A stretch of DNA of 64,000 nucleotides from an uncultured Pseudokineococcus sp. (lineage in GTDB: Bacteria > Actinomycetota > Actinomycetes > Actinomycetales > Quadrisphaeraceae). A program made the translations under genes and the position numbers. Location: assembly GCF_947495735.1 (NCBI RefSeq), contig NZ_CANMAA010000004.1:248001-312000 (forward strand). The letters run 5' to 3'. Under the pieces are notes generated by a model. That model did not search any database. It was not told the origin of the DNA and was given only the letters and a program-made list of their open reading frames with translations. Positions 33,347 through 45,192 of this stretch are shown one piece after another; the stretch's first letter is position 1, and each line of letters starts with the position of its first letter.

Positions 33347-35323
33347 TCATGGGCAGTGCGTCCTCGGGCCGCTCATGAACTGGTCACGGCCGTCGGACCC
33401 ACCCCATTGGATGCATCCGGGGGTTCTCGCCTTCGTGTCGGCGTAGTACTTGAAGTTGCCGGAGTCGACGACAGCCCCGCCGCCGTACGGCTTGAGGTAG
33501 GCCGTCATCGGGCTCTCGACTCCCACGTTCGAGACCTTCAGAGTCACGACGCAGTTTTGCTGCGTACTGCCGTTCCACAGCAGGTACACGACACTGCCGG
33601 GTAGCGCGTGCTGCTCGCTGATCGTGAAGCCGGAGCCGCACGCCTGGGGCGCGGTGTACTTCTGCTTCGTCTCCGTACTCCGCCGGGCCGCTTCCTGCTG
33701 GCGAGCTTGCTCGGCCTGACGGGCGGCCTCCTGGGCGCGGGCCTGCTCGGCTTGGCGGGCGGCCTCCTGCGCGCGGGCCTGATCGGCTTGGCGGGCGGCC
33801 TCCTGCGCGCGGGCCTGATCGGCTTGGCGGGCGGCCTCCTGGGCGCGGGCCTGCTCGGCTTGGCGGGCCTGCTCCTGCTGGCGGGCCTGCTCCGCCTGCT
33901 TGACTTCATCCTGGCGGCTGGCCTCAGCGCCCCCGTCGCCGCCCGATCCGGCGACGCCGGGAGAGTTCGCCCCGAAAACAGCGCCACCCGCCCCCACGTC
34001 ACCGGACGCCGCCGCGGCTGCCCCGGCCTCCTCGGAGATCTCGCCGTCCGAGCCCGCAGGACCGGGACCGTCAGCGCTGGCAATTGCTACGTCCGGCAGC
34101 ACGACCTCTCCGGTCGGAACAGCCAGGGCCGGGTGCGTTTCCACCACCGAAGGGGAAGGGACTGGTTCCAGGGTTGGCATGCCGTCACTACCCGGCTCTT
34201 GCGGCGCGACCGTGGGCTCCGAGCTCAGGTCGGCGACGTCTGACGCCGACGCAGCAGCCTCGTCGCCGCCACTCACGACTGGGGATGACTCGTCCCGCAG
34301 CTGGGAGTACGCGATGCTTCCGCCGCCTGCCACGAGCGTCGTGGCGGCCAGGACGGCCGCTGCGAGGCGAGCGGGGTGCTTGCCCCAGCGTCGCCGAGCT
34401 GACGATGAGCCCGGCCCTGCTGGGAGCTGGATGGCCATCTCGGTCGGCAGTCTGTCCGTCGTCGCGAGCGGGGCCGGCGGCGGCGCGGCGCTGCGCGGCA
34501 AGGCTGCCACTCCCTGCGACGTCTGCGCCGCAGCGGTGGCGCGAAGCGCCAGCTCCCCGGCGAGCGGTCGCTGCTTCGGCTCCTTGTCGAGCGTCTGCTC
34601 GACAAGGGTCCAGAGGTCGTCAGGCAGCCCGTCCGGACGCACCAACGTTCCCTGCAGGTGCTGCTGGAGGACCGCCGCGACGTGCTCCCCGCGGAACGGA
34701 CGCCAGCCGGTCAGGCACTCGAAGAAGATGACGCCGAGTGCGTAGACGTCCGATGCCCCCGTCGCGCGTTGACCAGCGGCGACCTCGGGCGCCACGTAGT
34801 CCGGGGTGCCGACGAGCCTGGACGCGCGCGTCGTTGTGGGGCCGTCAGCCAGCCGAGCGATGCCGAAGTCTGTCACCATCGCCGCCGGCCCGGCCTGCGA
34901 CTCCGCGACGAGCACGTTCTCCGGCTTCAGGTCCCGATGCACGAGCCCTTCCGCGTGCGCCGCCGCGACCCCCGCAGCGATCTGAGCGATGAACTGGCAC
35001 GCTTCAGATGGCGGCAGCGGCCCCCGCTCACGCAGGACCCTCCGCAGATCCGGGCCATCGACCAGGTCGGAGACGAGAGCCAGTCGGTCGTCCTCCTCGA
35101 CGACGCCGCGGACTCGGACCACGCCCGGCATGTCCCGCCCGACGAGCATCGCAGCCTCGGCGATGAAGCGGGTCCTCACCTCCGCGTCCTCGGCGAGGTC
35201 TTCCCGCAAGACCTTGATGGCCACGAGGTCTCCGGACGAGCGTTCCCGAGCTCGCCAGACCCGTCCCGAGGAGCCCCGCCCGACCACGTCCAGGAGCTCG
35301 AAGCCACCGAGCAACGAGGTCAT
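33347..35323 (-). CDS. PknB-type Ser/Thr kinase with extracytoplasmic repeat and SapA-like C-terminal domain
   Basis: 658 aa. The cytoplasmic kinase (residues ~8-265) is complete: glycine loop VGRGSSGRV, Lys37 in VAIKVL, catalytic VHRDLKPENV, metal DFGIA, activation-loop end GTPDYVAPEV. A Pro-rich linker leads to one membrane helix (ARLAAAVLAATTLVAGGGSIAY, ~325-346). Outside follow a Ser/Pro/Glu-rich stalk, about five 12-residue AEQARAQEAARQ repeats forming a rigid helix, and a ~100-residue domain starting ACGSGFTISEQHALPGSVVY with four Cys, ending in CIQWGGSDG and THCP. From memory this last domain resembles Streptomyces spore-associated protein A. ATG 35323 has GGAGGT 5 nt upstream. It probably phosphorylates a partner of the ATPase FHA domain. 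Confidence 0.88.
   Translation of the reverse strand: MTSLLGGFELLDVVGRGSSGRVWRARERSSGDLVAIKVLREDLAEDAEVRTRFIAEAAMLVGRDMPGVVRVRGVVEEDDRLALVSDLVDGPDLRRVLRERGPLPPSEACQFIAQIAAGVAAAHAEGLVHRDLKPENVLVAESQAGPAAMVTDFGIARLADGPTTTRASRLVGTPDYVAPEVAAGQRATGASDVYALGVIFFECLTGWRPFRGEHVAAVLQQHLQGTLVRPDGLPDDLWTLVEQTLDKEPKQRPLAGELALRATAAAQTSQGVAALPRSAAPPPAPLATTDRLPTEMAIQLPAGPGSSSARRRWGKHPARLAAAVLAATTLVAGGGSIAYSQLRDESSPVVSGGDEAAASASDVADLSSEPTVAPQEPGSDGMPTLEPVPSPSVVETHPALAVPTGEVVLPDVAIASADGPGPAGSDGEISEEAGAAAAASGDVGAGGAVFGANSPGVAGSGGDGGAEASRQDEVKQAEQARQQEQARQAEQARAQEAARQADQARAQEAARQADQARAQEAARQAEQARAQEAARQAEQARQQEAARRSTETKQKYTAPQACGSGFTISEQHALPGSVVYLLWNGSTQQNCVVTLKVSNVGVESPMTAYLKPYGGGAVVDSGNFKYYADTKARTPGCIQWGGSDGRDQFMSGPRTHCP
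33686..33900. repeat. 36-bp tandem repeats in the kinase gene
   Basis: Units of 36 bp start at about 33722, 33758, 33794 and 33830, with degenerate copies on both sides. They encode the 12-residue AEQARAQEAARQ unit. Confidence 0.9.
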
Positions 35324-35701
35324 ACCCCACCTCCAGACGGAACGCGCGCCTTGTCGGACGTTGCACCTTCTGCGGCATCATTCAGGCGAACAGGTGACCC
35401 GATGGCGACCGTGACCAAATTGTGACGATGGGGCTACGGCTAGCTCGCGGCACAGCGCTGAGCGCGACCACCCCAGGCTCGTGCGTTCCTCAGGCACGCT
35501 CGTGAGCAATGCCCTGCCGGAACAAGGGCGTCGACATGCCGGGCTGCCGCGCGAAGAGGTGGCGGCGCTCGAGACGGCCCCCGATTCCTGTCGGCTCATC
35601 TCGAGGGTGGGACCACGCGGCTTCCATGCCTCCCAGCGCGCGCCGTGGGTGGTGTCGAACTCCTCGGATGGGCGGCAGGCCAGTGGATGCCCCTGCAGGA
35701 C

Positions 35702-35744
35702 AGAGGTCACTGGCTCGAACCGAGTCCCACCCACCAGCACGAAC
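35702..35744 (+). pseudogene. Degenerate tRNA-Val 3' end, possible attR of the island
   Basis: The segment matches tRNA-Val(GAC) and its downstream bases at 36 of 43 positions. It begins AGAGGTCACTGG and ends CCCACCAGCACGAAC. Weaker similarity seems to continue some bases to each side: a CCCTGCA block before it and CCCGGTC behind it. The T-stem no longer pairs fully and no complete cloverleaf can be drawn, so it is not a working tRNA. It lies in the 510-nt gene-free stretch 35324-35833, whose remainder shows nothing I can name and no integrase remnant. Confidence 0.55.
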
Positions 35745-35833
35745 ACTCCCGGTCGCACACCCGGCCCCCGTCGTCAGGTCGTCGGCAGGGCGGCCCGGCC
35801 CTCGGCACCCGTCGTGTGTCGGCCGGACCGCCG

Positions 35834-36793
35834 TCAGGTGCCCTCGGCGGCGCGCTCGCCCGCGGTCAGCCCGTCCTCGTCGCGCTCGGGCCGCACGTGC
35901 TCGACCGCCGCGTTGACGCCGGCGCCCAGGAGGACCGCCAGCGCCAGCAGGTAGAACCACAGGATCAGGACGATGGGCGCCGTCAGCGGCCCGTAGATGA
36001 CGACGCCCTGGCCGCTGCCGACCGTGAGGCCCAGCAGGGCGCGCAGGCCCCAGGAGGCCAGCACCCACAGCGCCAGGGCCAGCACCGCGCCCGGCAGCGC
36101 CCGTCGCCAGGCCAGCTTCACGGGCGTGGCGACGTGGTAGAGCAGCGCCAGGATCAGCGAGCTGAGCAGCAGGACGACCGGCCAGTACGCGGCCAGCAGG
36201 CCCTCCAGCTCCGCGGGGAGCAGGTCCTCGATCAGCGAGGGCCCGAGCAGGAGCAGCGGCAGCGCCACGGCGCCGGCGCCCAGCCCGAGGACGTAGAGGC
36301 CGACGGAGATCGCCCGGACCCGCACGAGCCCCCGGGTGCCGTGCGTCCCGTACATGATCGAGACCGTCTCCAGGAGGACGGCCAGCGCCCGGGAGCCCGA
36401 CCACAGCGACAGCAGGAAGCCGATCGAGATCAGGTCGAAGCGCGGACCCTCCAGCGCGGCGGCGACCGTCGGCACGATGGTCTCGTCCACCACCCGCGAG
36501 GTGAGGAAGGGCCCGAGCTGGGTGCTGAGCACCTGCTGCAGCTCGTCGGTGGTGTCGGCGCCCAGCCGCGAGCCCACCAGCGCGGCCAGCCCCGTGATCC
36601 CGAGGACGAGCGGCGGCAGCGAGAGCAGGGCGAAGAAGGCGGCCTCGGCGGCCAGCCCGGTGACGCGCTGCCGCATCCCCAGCCGCGCGGCCTCGGCGGC
36701 GACCCGCACCGCCGTGCCGAGCACGGGCGTCGACCGCAGGCGGCGGCGAGCGGCGCGACCCCGGCCTCGCAGGACCTCCCCCACGGCGCTCAC
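35834..36793 (-). CDS. YihY/virulence factor BrkB family membrane protein
   Basis: 319 aa with about six membrane helices. The family block LAAEAAFFALLSLPPLVLG is followed by a periplasmic-type helical loop, SLWSGSRALAVLLETVSIMYG, and GVVIYGPLTAPIVLILWFYL near the C-terminus. The function of these inner-membrane proteins is unknown despite the old RNase BN name. GTG 36793 follows TAGGGT by 8 nt without a ribosome-binding site. First gene of the core genome after the island; divergent from glgX. Confidence 0.9.
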   Translation of the reverse strand: MSAVGEVLRGRGRAARRRLRSTPVLGTAVRVAAEAARLGMRQRVTGLAAEAAFFALLSLPPLVLGITGLAALVGSRLGADTTDELQQVLSTQLGPFLTSRVVDETIVPTVAAALEGPRFDLISIGFLLSLWSGSRALAVLLETVSIMYGTHGTRGLVRVRAISVGLYVLGLGAGAVALPLLLLGPSLIEDLLPAELEGLLAAYWPVVLLLSSLILALLYHVATPVKLAWRRALPGAVLALALWVLASWGLRALLGLTVGSGQGVVIYGPLTAPIVLILWFYLLALAVLLGAGVNAAVEHVRPERDEDGLTAGERAAEGT

Positions 36794-36801
36794 GCTGCCC
36801 G

Positions 36802-36807
36802 ACCCTA
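36802..36807 (-). promoter_or_regulatory. -10 box of leaderless YihY gene
   Basis: TAGGGT on the minus strand with an 8-nt spacer to GTG 36793. Confidence 0.5.
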
Positions 36808-36972
36808 GACGCGCGGTGCCCGCCCGCCCCGGCTCGGCGGGGGTGCGAGTAGGCGCACAGGGCCCCGATGCGATGGGATGGAGCGCGCTCGCAGGCGCAC
36901 CGGGTCGGCCGCGCCGGCTCCGCCGGCAGCCCGACCGCCCCGCCCGCCCCCCAGACCCGAGGGACGACACCC

Positions 36973-39248
<2,276 letters not shown>

Positions 39249-39252
<4 letters not shown>

Positions 39253-41822
39253 GCACCGCACCCGACGACGCGACGACCGCCGAGAGCGCCGTCGCCGTCG
39301 AGCCCGCCGTCCGCGACGCCGGTGCGGCCGCCCGCCAGCACCGCCCCGGGCCCGGGCGGCCGGTCCCGACGTCCACCTACCGGCTGCAGGTGCAGCCGGA
39401 GTTCACGTACGACGACGCCGCGGCGGTGGCGGGCTACCTCGCCCGCCTCGGCGTCACGCACGCCTACCTCTCCCCCGTCCTGCAGGCGGCCCCGGGCTCG
39501 ATGCACGGGTACGACGTGGTCGACCACTCGCAGCTGTCGCAGGAGGCGGGCGGGCGCGAGGCCTTCGACCGGATGGTCGCCGCCCTGCGCGAGCACGGGC
39601 TGTCGGCCGTCGCCGACGTCGTCCCCAACCACGTCGCCGTCCCGACGCCGGCGACGTCCAACGCGGTGCTGTGGTCGGTGCTGCGCGACGGGCCCTACTC
39701 CCCCTACGTCAGCTGGTTCGACGTCGACTGGTCGACCGAGGACCACGCCCTGCTGATGCCCGTGCTCGGCTCGCGCATCGGGCAGGTGCTGGCCGCGGGC
39801 GAGCTGCAGCTGGACACCAGCGGCGACGAGCCCCTGCTGCGCTACTACGACCACGTCTTCCCGGTCCGGCCCGGCACCGAGAGCCTGCCGATGGACCGCC
39901 TGGTCGAGGCGCAGTGGTACCGGCTCGCGCACTGGCGCGTCGCCGACGAGGAGCTGAACTACCGGCGCTTCTTCGACGTCGACACCCTCGCCGCCGTCCG
40001 GGTCGAGGACGAGGAGGTCTTCGACGCCACGCACGCGCTGCTGCTCGAGATGCTGCGCACCGGCGAGCTCGACGGCCTGCGGATCGACCACCCGGACGGG
40101 CTCGCGGACCCCCGCGAGTACCTGCGCCGCCTGTGGGACCGGACCGGCGGCGCCTGGGTCGTCGTGGAGAAGATCCTCGAGGGCGCCGAGCAGCTGCCCG
40201 ACGACTGGCCCTGCGCCGGCACCACCGGGTACGACGCGCTCCTGCGCGTCGGCGGCCTGTTCGTCGACCCCGCCGGCGAGGCGCCCCTGACCGCGCTGTT
40301 CACCCAGCTGACCGGCGACCCCGCCGACTTCGGCCCCGTCGTCGACGAGGCCAAGCGCGAGGTCGTCGCCGAGAACCTCTACACCGAGGTGCACCGGCTG
40401 GTGGACCTGCTCGCGAGCATCTGCCACGCCGACGTGCTCCTGCGCGACCACACGCGCCGCGGGCTCACCGAGGTGGTCACCGAGCTGCTCGTGGCCTTCC
40501 CCCGCTACCGGGCGTACGTCGTCCCGGGCGAGGCGGCTCCCGCCGAGGCGGCGCGGGTCCTGGACGAGGCCGTCGAGCACGCCCGCGCGCAGCTGGCGCC
40601 CGAGCGCCACGAGACGCTGGAGACCGTGCGCGACCTGCTGCTGGGCCGCGAGGCCGGCTCCGCGGGGCGCACGGCCGAGGCCGAGCGCGCGGAGCTGGTG
40701 GTCCGCTTCCAGCAGACCTGCGGGCCCGTGATGGCCAAGGGCGTGGAGGACACCGCGTTCTACCGCTGGTTCCGCCTGTCCAGCCTCAACGAGGTCGGCG
40801 GGGCGCCCGAGCGGTTCGGCGTCTCCCCGGAGGAGTTCCACTCCTTCTGCGACGGGCTGGTCCAGCACTGGCCGACGAGCATGACGACGCTGTCCACGCA
40901 CGACACCAAGCGCGCCGAGGACGCCCGGGTGCAGCTGTCCGTCGTCGCCGGCGTGCCGGCCGCGTGGGCCGAGGCGCTGGCGCTGTGGCGCCAGGCCGCC
41001 GCCGAGCACCGGTCGGCGGTGCTGGACGGGGCCACCGAGATGCTCGTGTGGCAGACCCTCGTCGCGACCTGGGAGCCCGCGGGCGTGGACGGCCCCGGCG
41101 GTCCCATCTCCGCCGAGCGCCTGCTCGCCTACCTGGAGAAGGCGGTCAAGGAGGCCAAGCGGCACACCACGTGGACGGCGCCGGACACCGAGTACGAGGA
41201 CGCCGTCGCCGCCTTCGCCACGGGCGTCCTCGGGGACGAGGCCCTCCTCGCCCAGGTGGGGGCCTTCATCGCGGCCACCGCCCCGGCCGCCCGCGCCGCC
41301 GTCCTCGGCCAGAAGCTGGTCCAGCTGACGATGCCGGGCGTGCCCGACGTCTACCAGGGCACCGAGGTCGGCGAGCGCTCGCTCGTCGACCCGGACAACC
41401 GGCGCCCGGTCGACTACGAGCGCCGCAGCGCCCTGCTCGAGCGCCTGGACGCCGGGGCCCGCCCGCGCGACCTCGACGAGGAGAAGCTGCTCGTCACCTC
41501 CCGGGCCCTGCGCACCCGTCGTGACCTCGCGAGCGCCTTCACCGGCGCCGAGACGGGCTACGCGCCGCTGCCCACCTCGAGCGGGTACGCCCTGGCGTTC
41601 GCGCGCACCGAGGCCGGGCGGGCGCGCGCCGTGACCGTCGCCACGCGGCTGCCCGACGCGCTGGCCCGCTACGGCGGGTGGGGCGAGCACGTCCTCACCC
41701 TTCCCGAGAGCGGCTCCGGGAGCTGGACCGACGTCCTGACCGGCCGCACCCACGAGGCGGGGGCGGCGCGCCTCGCCGACGTCCTGGGCGACCTGCCCGT
41801 CGCGCTGCTCGTCGAGGGCTGA
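39249..41822 (+). CDS. treY: Maltooligosyltrehalose synthase
   Basis: 857 aa GH13 enzyme that turns the reducing-end bond of maltodextrins into a trehalose linkage. The core starts at [20 protein letters not shown] near residue 40. Active-site blocks are [26 protein letters not shown] with the nucleophile Asp, VVVEKILEG with the acid Glu, and [16 protein letters not shown]. The C-terminal part has [27 protein letters not shown]-type sequence that marks TreY. A ~38-residue acidic/Ala leader is extra. GTG 39249 overlaps the glgX stop and has AAGGGGGA before it. Confidence 0.96.
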
Positions 41823-41825
41823 GCC

Positions 41826-41853
41826 GCCGGGGGCCGCTGCGGCGGCCCCCGGC
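41826..41853 (+). terminator. Hairpin between treY and treZ
   Basis: GCCGGGGGCCGC pairs perfectly with GCGGCCCCCGGC around TGCG, 4 nt behind the treY stop. It is followed by a C-rich stretch, not T, and may be a partial terminator or an mRNA-end stabiliser inside the operon. Confidence 0.55.
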
Positions 41854-41892
41854 CCGCCCCCCCCCACCCACGCCCGTCCCGCAGGAGGACCG

Positions 41893-43692
41893 ATGCACGT
41901 GTTCACCGTCTGGGCCCCGGACGCCACCGGCGTCGAGGTCGAGGTCCACCCGTCCGCCACCGGTGGCGCGCAGGGTCGGCTCGTCACCATGGACCGCTCT
42001 GGCGGCGGGTGGTGGTCGGCCGAGGTCGCCGACGCCGGCCACGGCACCGACTACTCCTTCCACCTCGACGGCGGGCCCGCGCGCCCCGACCCGCGCAGCG
42101 CCTGGCAGCCCGAGGGCCCCGACGGGCCGAGCCGCGTCTTCGACCCCGCGCGCTTCGCGTGGTCCGACGGCGGCTGGGCGGGCGTGGACGGGCGCGGCGC
42201 CGTCTTCTACGAGCTGCACCTGGGCACCTTCACGCCCGAGGGCACCCTCGACGCCGCGACCGAGCGCCTGGACCACCTCGTCGACCTCGGCGTGCAGGTC
42301 GTCGAGCTGCTGCCGGTGGCGGCCTTCCCGGGCCGCTGGGGCTGGGGCTACGACGGCGTCGACCTCTGGGCGGTGCACCACCCCTACGGCGGGCCCGAGG
42401 CGCTGCAGCGCTTCGTCGACGCCTGCCACGCCAGGGGCCTCGGCGTCTGCCTGGACGTCGTCTACAACCACCTCGGCCCGGCGGGCAACTACCTGCCCGA
42501 GTTCGGCCCGTACTTCACCGACGAGCACGAGACCCCCTGGGGGACAGCGGTCAACCTCGACGCCCCCGGCTCCCGCGAGGTGCGCGCCTTCGTCGTCGAG
42601 GGGGCGCTGCGCTGGCTGCGCGACTTCCACGTCGACGCGCTGCGCCTGGACGCCGTCCACGCCCTCGTGGACGACTCCGCGGTGCACGTGCTCGCCGAGC
42701 TGTCCCTGCGCGCCGCAGACCTGTCCGACGAGGTCGGCCGCCCCCTGACGCTGGTCGCGGAGTCCGACCTCAACGACCCCCGCATGGTCGAGCCCGCGAT
42801 CGAGGGCGGCTACGGCATGCAGGCGCAGTGGGCCGACGACGTCCACCACGCGATCCACTCCCTCGTAACGGGTGAGCGGCAGGGCTACTACGTCGACTTC
42901 GGCTCGCTCGAGACCCTCCGCACCGTGCTGACGGGCGCCTTCTGGCACGCCGGCACGTTCTCGCCGTTCCGCGGCGAGGTGTGGGGGCGCCCGGTGGACC
43001 CGACCCGCCACCGCGGCAGCTCCTTCGTCGCGTACACGTCCAACCACGACCAGGTGGGCAACCGCGCCACGGGCGACCGCCCGTCGTCGTACCTGCCCGG
43101 CGGCGTCCTGGCCGCCAGCGCGGCGCTCGTCCTGCTCGGCCCCTTCTCCCCCATGCTGTTCATGGGCGAGGAGTGGGGCGCCCGCACCCCGTGGCAGTTC
43201 TTCACCGACTTCCCCGACCCCGAGCTCGCCGAGGCGGTTCGCACGGGCCGGCGCTCGGAGTTCTCCTCCCACGGCTGGGACGCCGAGGACGTCCCTGACC
43301 CGCAGGCGTCCTCCACCCGCGACGCCTCGGTGCTCGACTGGGAGGAGCCGACGACCGGCCGCGGGGCCGCGCTGCTGGCCTGGCACCGGCGGCTGCTCGA
43401 GCTGCGCGCGACCGAGGGCGAGCTGCGCGACGACGTGCTCGGCCGCTCGCCCTCCCTGGACGTCGTGGGTGACGAGGACGCCGGGTGGCTGGTCCTGGTG
43501 CGCGGGAGCTTCCGCGTGGCGGTCAACCTGCGCGACGTGCCGCAGGAGGTGCCGCTGGAGCGCGGCGCCGGCGTCGAGGGCGAGAGCGGCGCGGAGCTCG
43601 TCGCGTCCTTCGCCGAGGACGGCGACGTCGCCCTCGAGGGCGAGGTCGCGGTGCTGCCCGCCCACGCCGTCGCGGTGGCGCGCCTGCGCTGA
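41893..43692 (+). CDS. treZ: Maltooligosyltrehalose trehalohydrolase
   Basis: 599 aa GH13 enzyme that releases trehalose from maltooligosyltrehalose. An N-terminal beta domain (HVFTVWAPDATGVEVEVHPS) leads to the barrel with FYELHLGTFTPEGT, LDVVYNHLGPAGNY, LRLDAVHAL (nucleophile Asp near 252), LVAESDLND (acid Glu near 288) and YTSNHDQVGNRATGDR. The LFMGEEWGA loop is also typical. ATG 41893 has AGGAGG 3-4 nt upstream. Third gene of glgX-treY-treZ, the classic route from glycogen to trehalose for osmotic and desiccation tolerance. Confidence 0.96.
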   Translation: MHVFTVWAPDATGVEVEVHPSATGGAQGRLVTMDRSGGGWWSAEVADAGHGTDYSFHLDGGPARPDPRSAWQPEGPDGPSRVFDPARFAWSDGGWAGVDGRGAVFYELHLGTFTPEGTLDAATERLDHLVDLGVQVVELLPVAAFPGRWGWGYDGVDLWAVHHPYGGPEALQRFVDACHARGLGVCLDVVYNHLGPAGNYLPEFGPYFTDEHETPWGTAVNLDAPGSREVRAFVVEGALRWLRDFHVDALRLDAVHALVDDSAVHVLAELSLRAADLSDEVGRPLTLVAESDLNDPRMVEPAIEGGYGMQAQWADDVHHAIHSLVTGERQGYYVDFGSLETLRTVLTGAFWHAGTFSPFRGEVWGRPVDPTRHRGSSFVAYTSNHDQVGNRATGDRPSSYLPGGVLAASAALVLLGPFSPMLFMGEEWGARTPWQFFTDFPDPELAEAVRTGRRSEFSSHGWDAEDVPDPQASSTRDASVLDWEEPTTGRGAALLAWHRRLLELRATEGELRDDVLGRSPSLDVVGDEDAGWLVLVRGSFRVAVNLRDVPQEVPLERGAGVEGESGAELVASFAEDGDVALEGEVAVLPAHAVAVARLR

Positions 43693-43704
43693 GCCGAGCC
43701 GCAC

Positions 43705-43747
43705 CACGACCGGCCCGAGCCCCCGTGCGGTGCTCGGGCCGGTCGTG
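43705..43747. terminator. Bidirectional terminator after treZ
   Basis: A perfect 16-bp stem (43705-43720 with 43732-43747, CACGACCGGCCCGAGC arm) between the converging treZ and Tat-protein genes. Confidence 0.8.
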
Positions 43748-43764
43748 CAGGGCGGCCGGTCGGG

Positions 43765-45192
43765 TCAGCGCAGCCCGTACCGGCGGAAGGGGTTGGCCCC
43801 CTCCGCCGCCATGACGTACCAGGCGGTCGCCCCGATGTGCTGGGACTGGAAGTACCCGAAGCCGAACCCGGTGTCGAGGGCGCTGGAGGCGGCCACGACG
43901 CCGGAGGCGGGCGGCAGCGGGCGCCCGCCGACGGTCTGGTCCTGGCCGACGCGCGTCTGCGCGACGCGCACCTGCTCCAGGAGGTGCTCGGCCCGACGGA
44001 CGTCGTCGCCCCGGCCGCGGTCGCCCAGCGCGCAGGCCAGCTGCCCGGTCCCCTCGAGCCAGACGCCGGAGGGGTTGACCGGCACCCCCTCGTACACGGC
44101 GGTCGAGACCAGGCTCGCCGAGCTGAACGTGACGCCGGAGACGGTGACGCCGTCGGGCAGCTGGCTCAGCGGCTGCTGCGCGTCGTCGGTCACGGCCAGC
44201 GCGTCGGCCGCCCAGTCCAGGGCGGACGCGTAGCGGGGGTCCTGGAGGGACAGCCAGCTCCACGTCTGCGGGTCCAGGGGCAGGGGGTCGCGGTTGACCG
44301 TCTCGCCGTCGTTGCTCCCGGTGTAGAAGTACCCGCCCGACGGCTCCCACATGCGCTCGACGAGGGCGCGGGCCCGGGCCGCCTCCTCGAGCCAGCCGGG
44401 CTCCCCGGTCGCGACGGCGAGCTGGCGGAAGAAGCCGACGCAGTCGACGTTGTGCTCGGTCGAGACGTTGGGCACCCGCGCGCCGCCGGCGTCAACGCCG
44501 AACGAGAAGCCGCCGAGGGCGCCGCCGTTGCGGGCGTTCGTCGTGATCCACCGGCCGATCGCCACCGCCCCGTCGAGGTAGCGCCGGTCTCCGGTGCGCT
44601 CGTGCAGCTGCACCAGCGCGATGCCCGGCCACGCCATGTCACCGACAGCCGTGCCGAGGAAGCCGAACTGGTAGCCGACGTTCGCCGTGCCGTCCGGCAG
44701 CTCGAGCCCGGAGGGCTGGGACGAGCCGTCGTAGAAGGTGTACGGCCCGACGTTGTAGGCCTGCCGCAGGCGCCCGTCGTCGTGCACCGGGTCGTGCTGC
44801 TGGGCGAAGAGCAGGCCGTCGCCGAGGCGGCGGGCCAGGGCGACGCCACGGCCGCCGGCCGCGAGCGCGGCGCAGATGCTCAGCGCCTGGTCGTAGACGA
44901 AGGCCGTGCTGAACAGGCCGTTCTGGTCGGAGTAGCTCTGCGCCAGGACCGGTCCCGACCCGGCGGCCTCCGGGTAGGCGTCGGTCATCGCCCGCAGGAA
45001 GTCCAGCCCGCGGGCGGCCGACCGCCGTGACACCGGGTCGCCGACCCCGCGCCACGAGGCCCCCGAGGCCCCTGGCGCGACCGCGGCGAGAGCCACGGCC
45101 CCCGCGGTGCCGGCGAGCACCCCTCGGCGCGTGGGCGACCACCGCGCCCGCTCGGTCCTCGAGTCCTCGGCGCGCTGCGCGTCGTCCACCAC
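43765..45192 (-). CDS. Tat-exported protein with six-hairpin glycosidase-like fold, function unknown
   Basis: 475 aa. The N-terminus carries a twin-arginine signal (SPTRRGVLAGTAGAVALAAVA with cleavage near SGA). The mature chain shows repeated helix pairs with aromatic loops (QNGLFSTAFVYDQALSICAAL, YNVGPYTFYDGSSQ, GYFYTGSNDGETVNRDPLPL) and FGFGYFQSQHIGATAWYVMA near the end, as in (alpha/alpha)6-barrel carbohydrate enzymes. I cannot name a family or the catalytic acids with certainty. GTG 45192 and the next GTG both lie just after GGGGGAG. Converges on the trehalose operon, so a role in extracellular glucan metabolism is possible but only inferred. Confidence 0.7.
   Translation of the reverse strand: MVDDAQRAEDSRTERARWSPTRRGVLAGTAGAVALAAVAPGASGASWRGVGDPVSRRSAARGLDFLRAMTDAYPEAAGSGPVLAQSYSDQNGLFSTAFVYDQALSICAALAAGGRGVALARRLGDGLLFAQQHDPVHDDGRLRQAYNVGPYTFYDGSSQPSGLELPDGTANVGYQFGFLGTAVGDMAWPGIALVQLHERTGDRRYLDGAVAIGRWITTNARNGGALGGFSFGVDAGGARVPNVSTEHNVDCVGFFRQLAVATGEPGWLEEAARARALVERMWEPSGGYFYTGSNDGETVNRDPLPLDPQTWSWLSLQDPRYASALDWAADALAVTDDAQQPLSQLPDGVTVSGVTFSSASLVSTAVYEGVPVNPSGVWLEGTGQLACALGDRGRGDDVRRAEHLLEQVRVAQTRVGQDQTVGGRPLPPASGVVAASSALDTGFGFGYFQSQHIGATAWYVMAAEGANPFRRYGLR

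Noticed and set aside
33686-33900. Regular 36-bp repeats resembling a CRISPR repeat length
   Set aside because: Units are directly adjacent, without spacers, and encode the kinase stalk.
35378-35758. Minus-strand 126-codon frame with GGTRFEPVTSV
   Set aside because: The FEPVTS string is the typical antisense reading of tRNA T-arms; it reflects the tRNA-like remnant, not a gene.
22535-35833. Integrase, transposase or recombinase gene in the island
   Set aside because: Searched by eye in all frames near both ends; none has the Tyr- or Ser-recombinase motifs.
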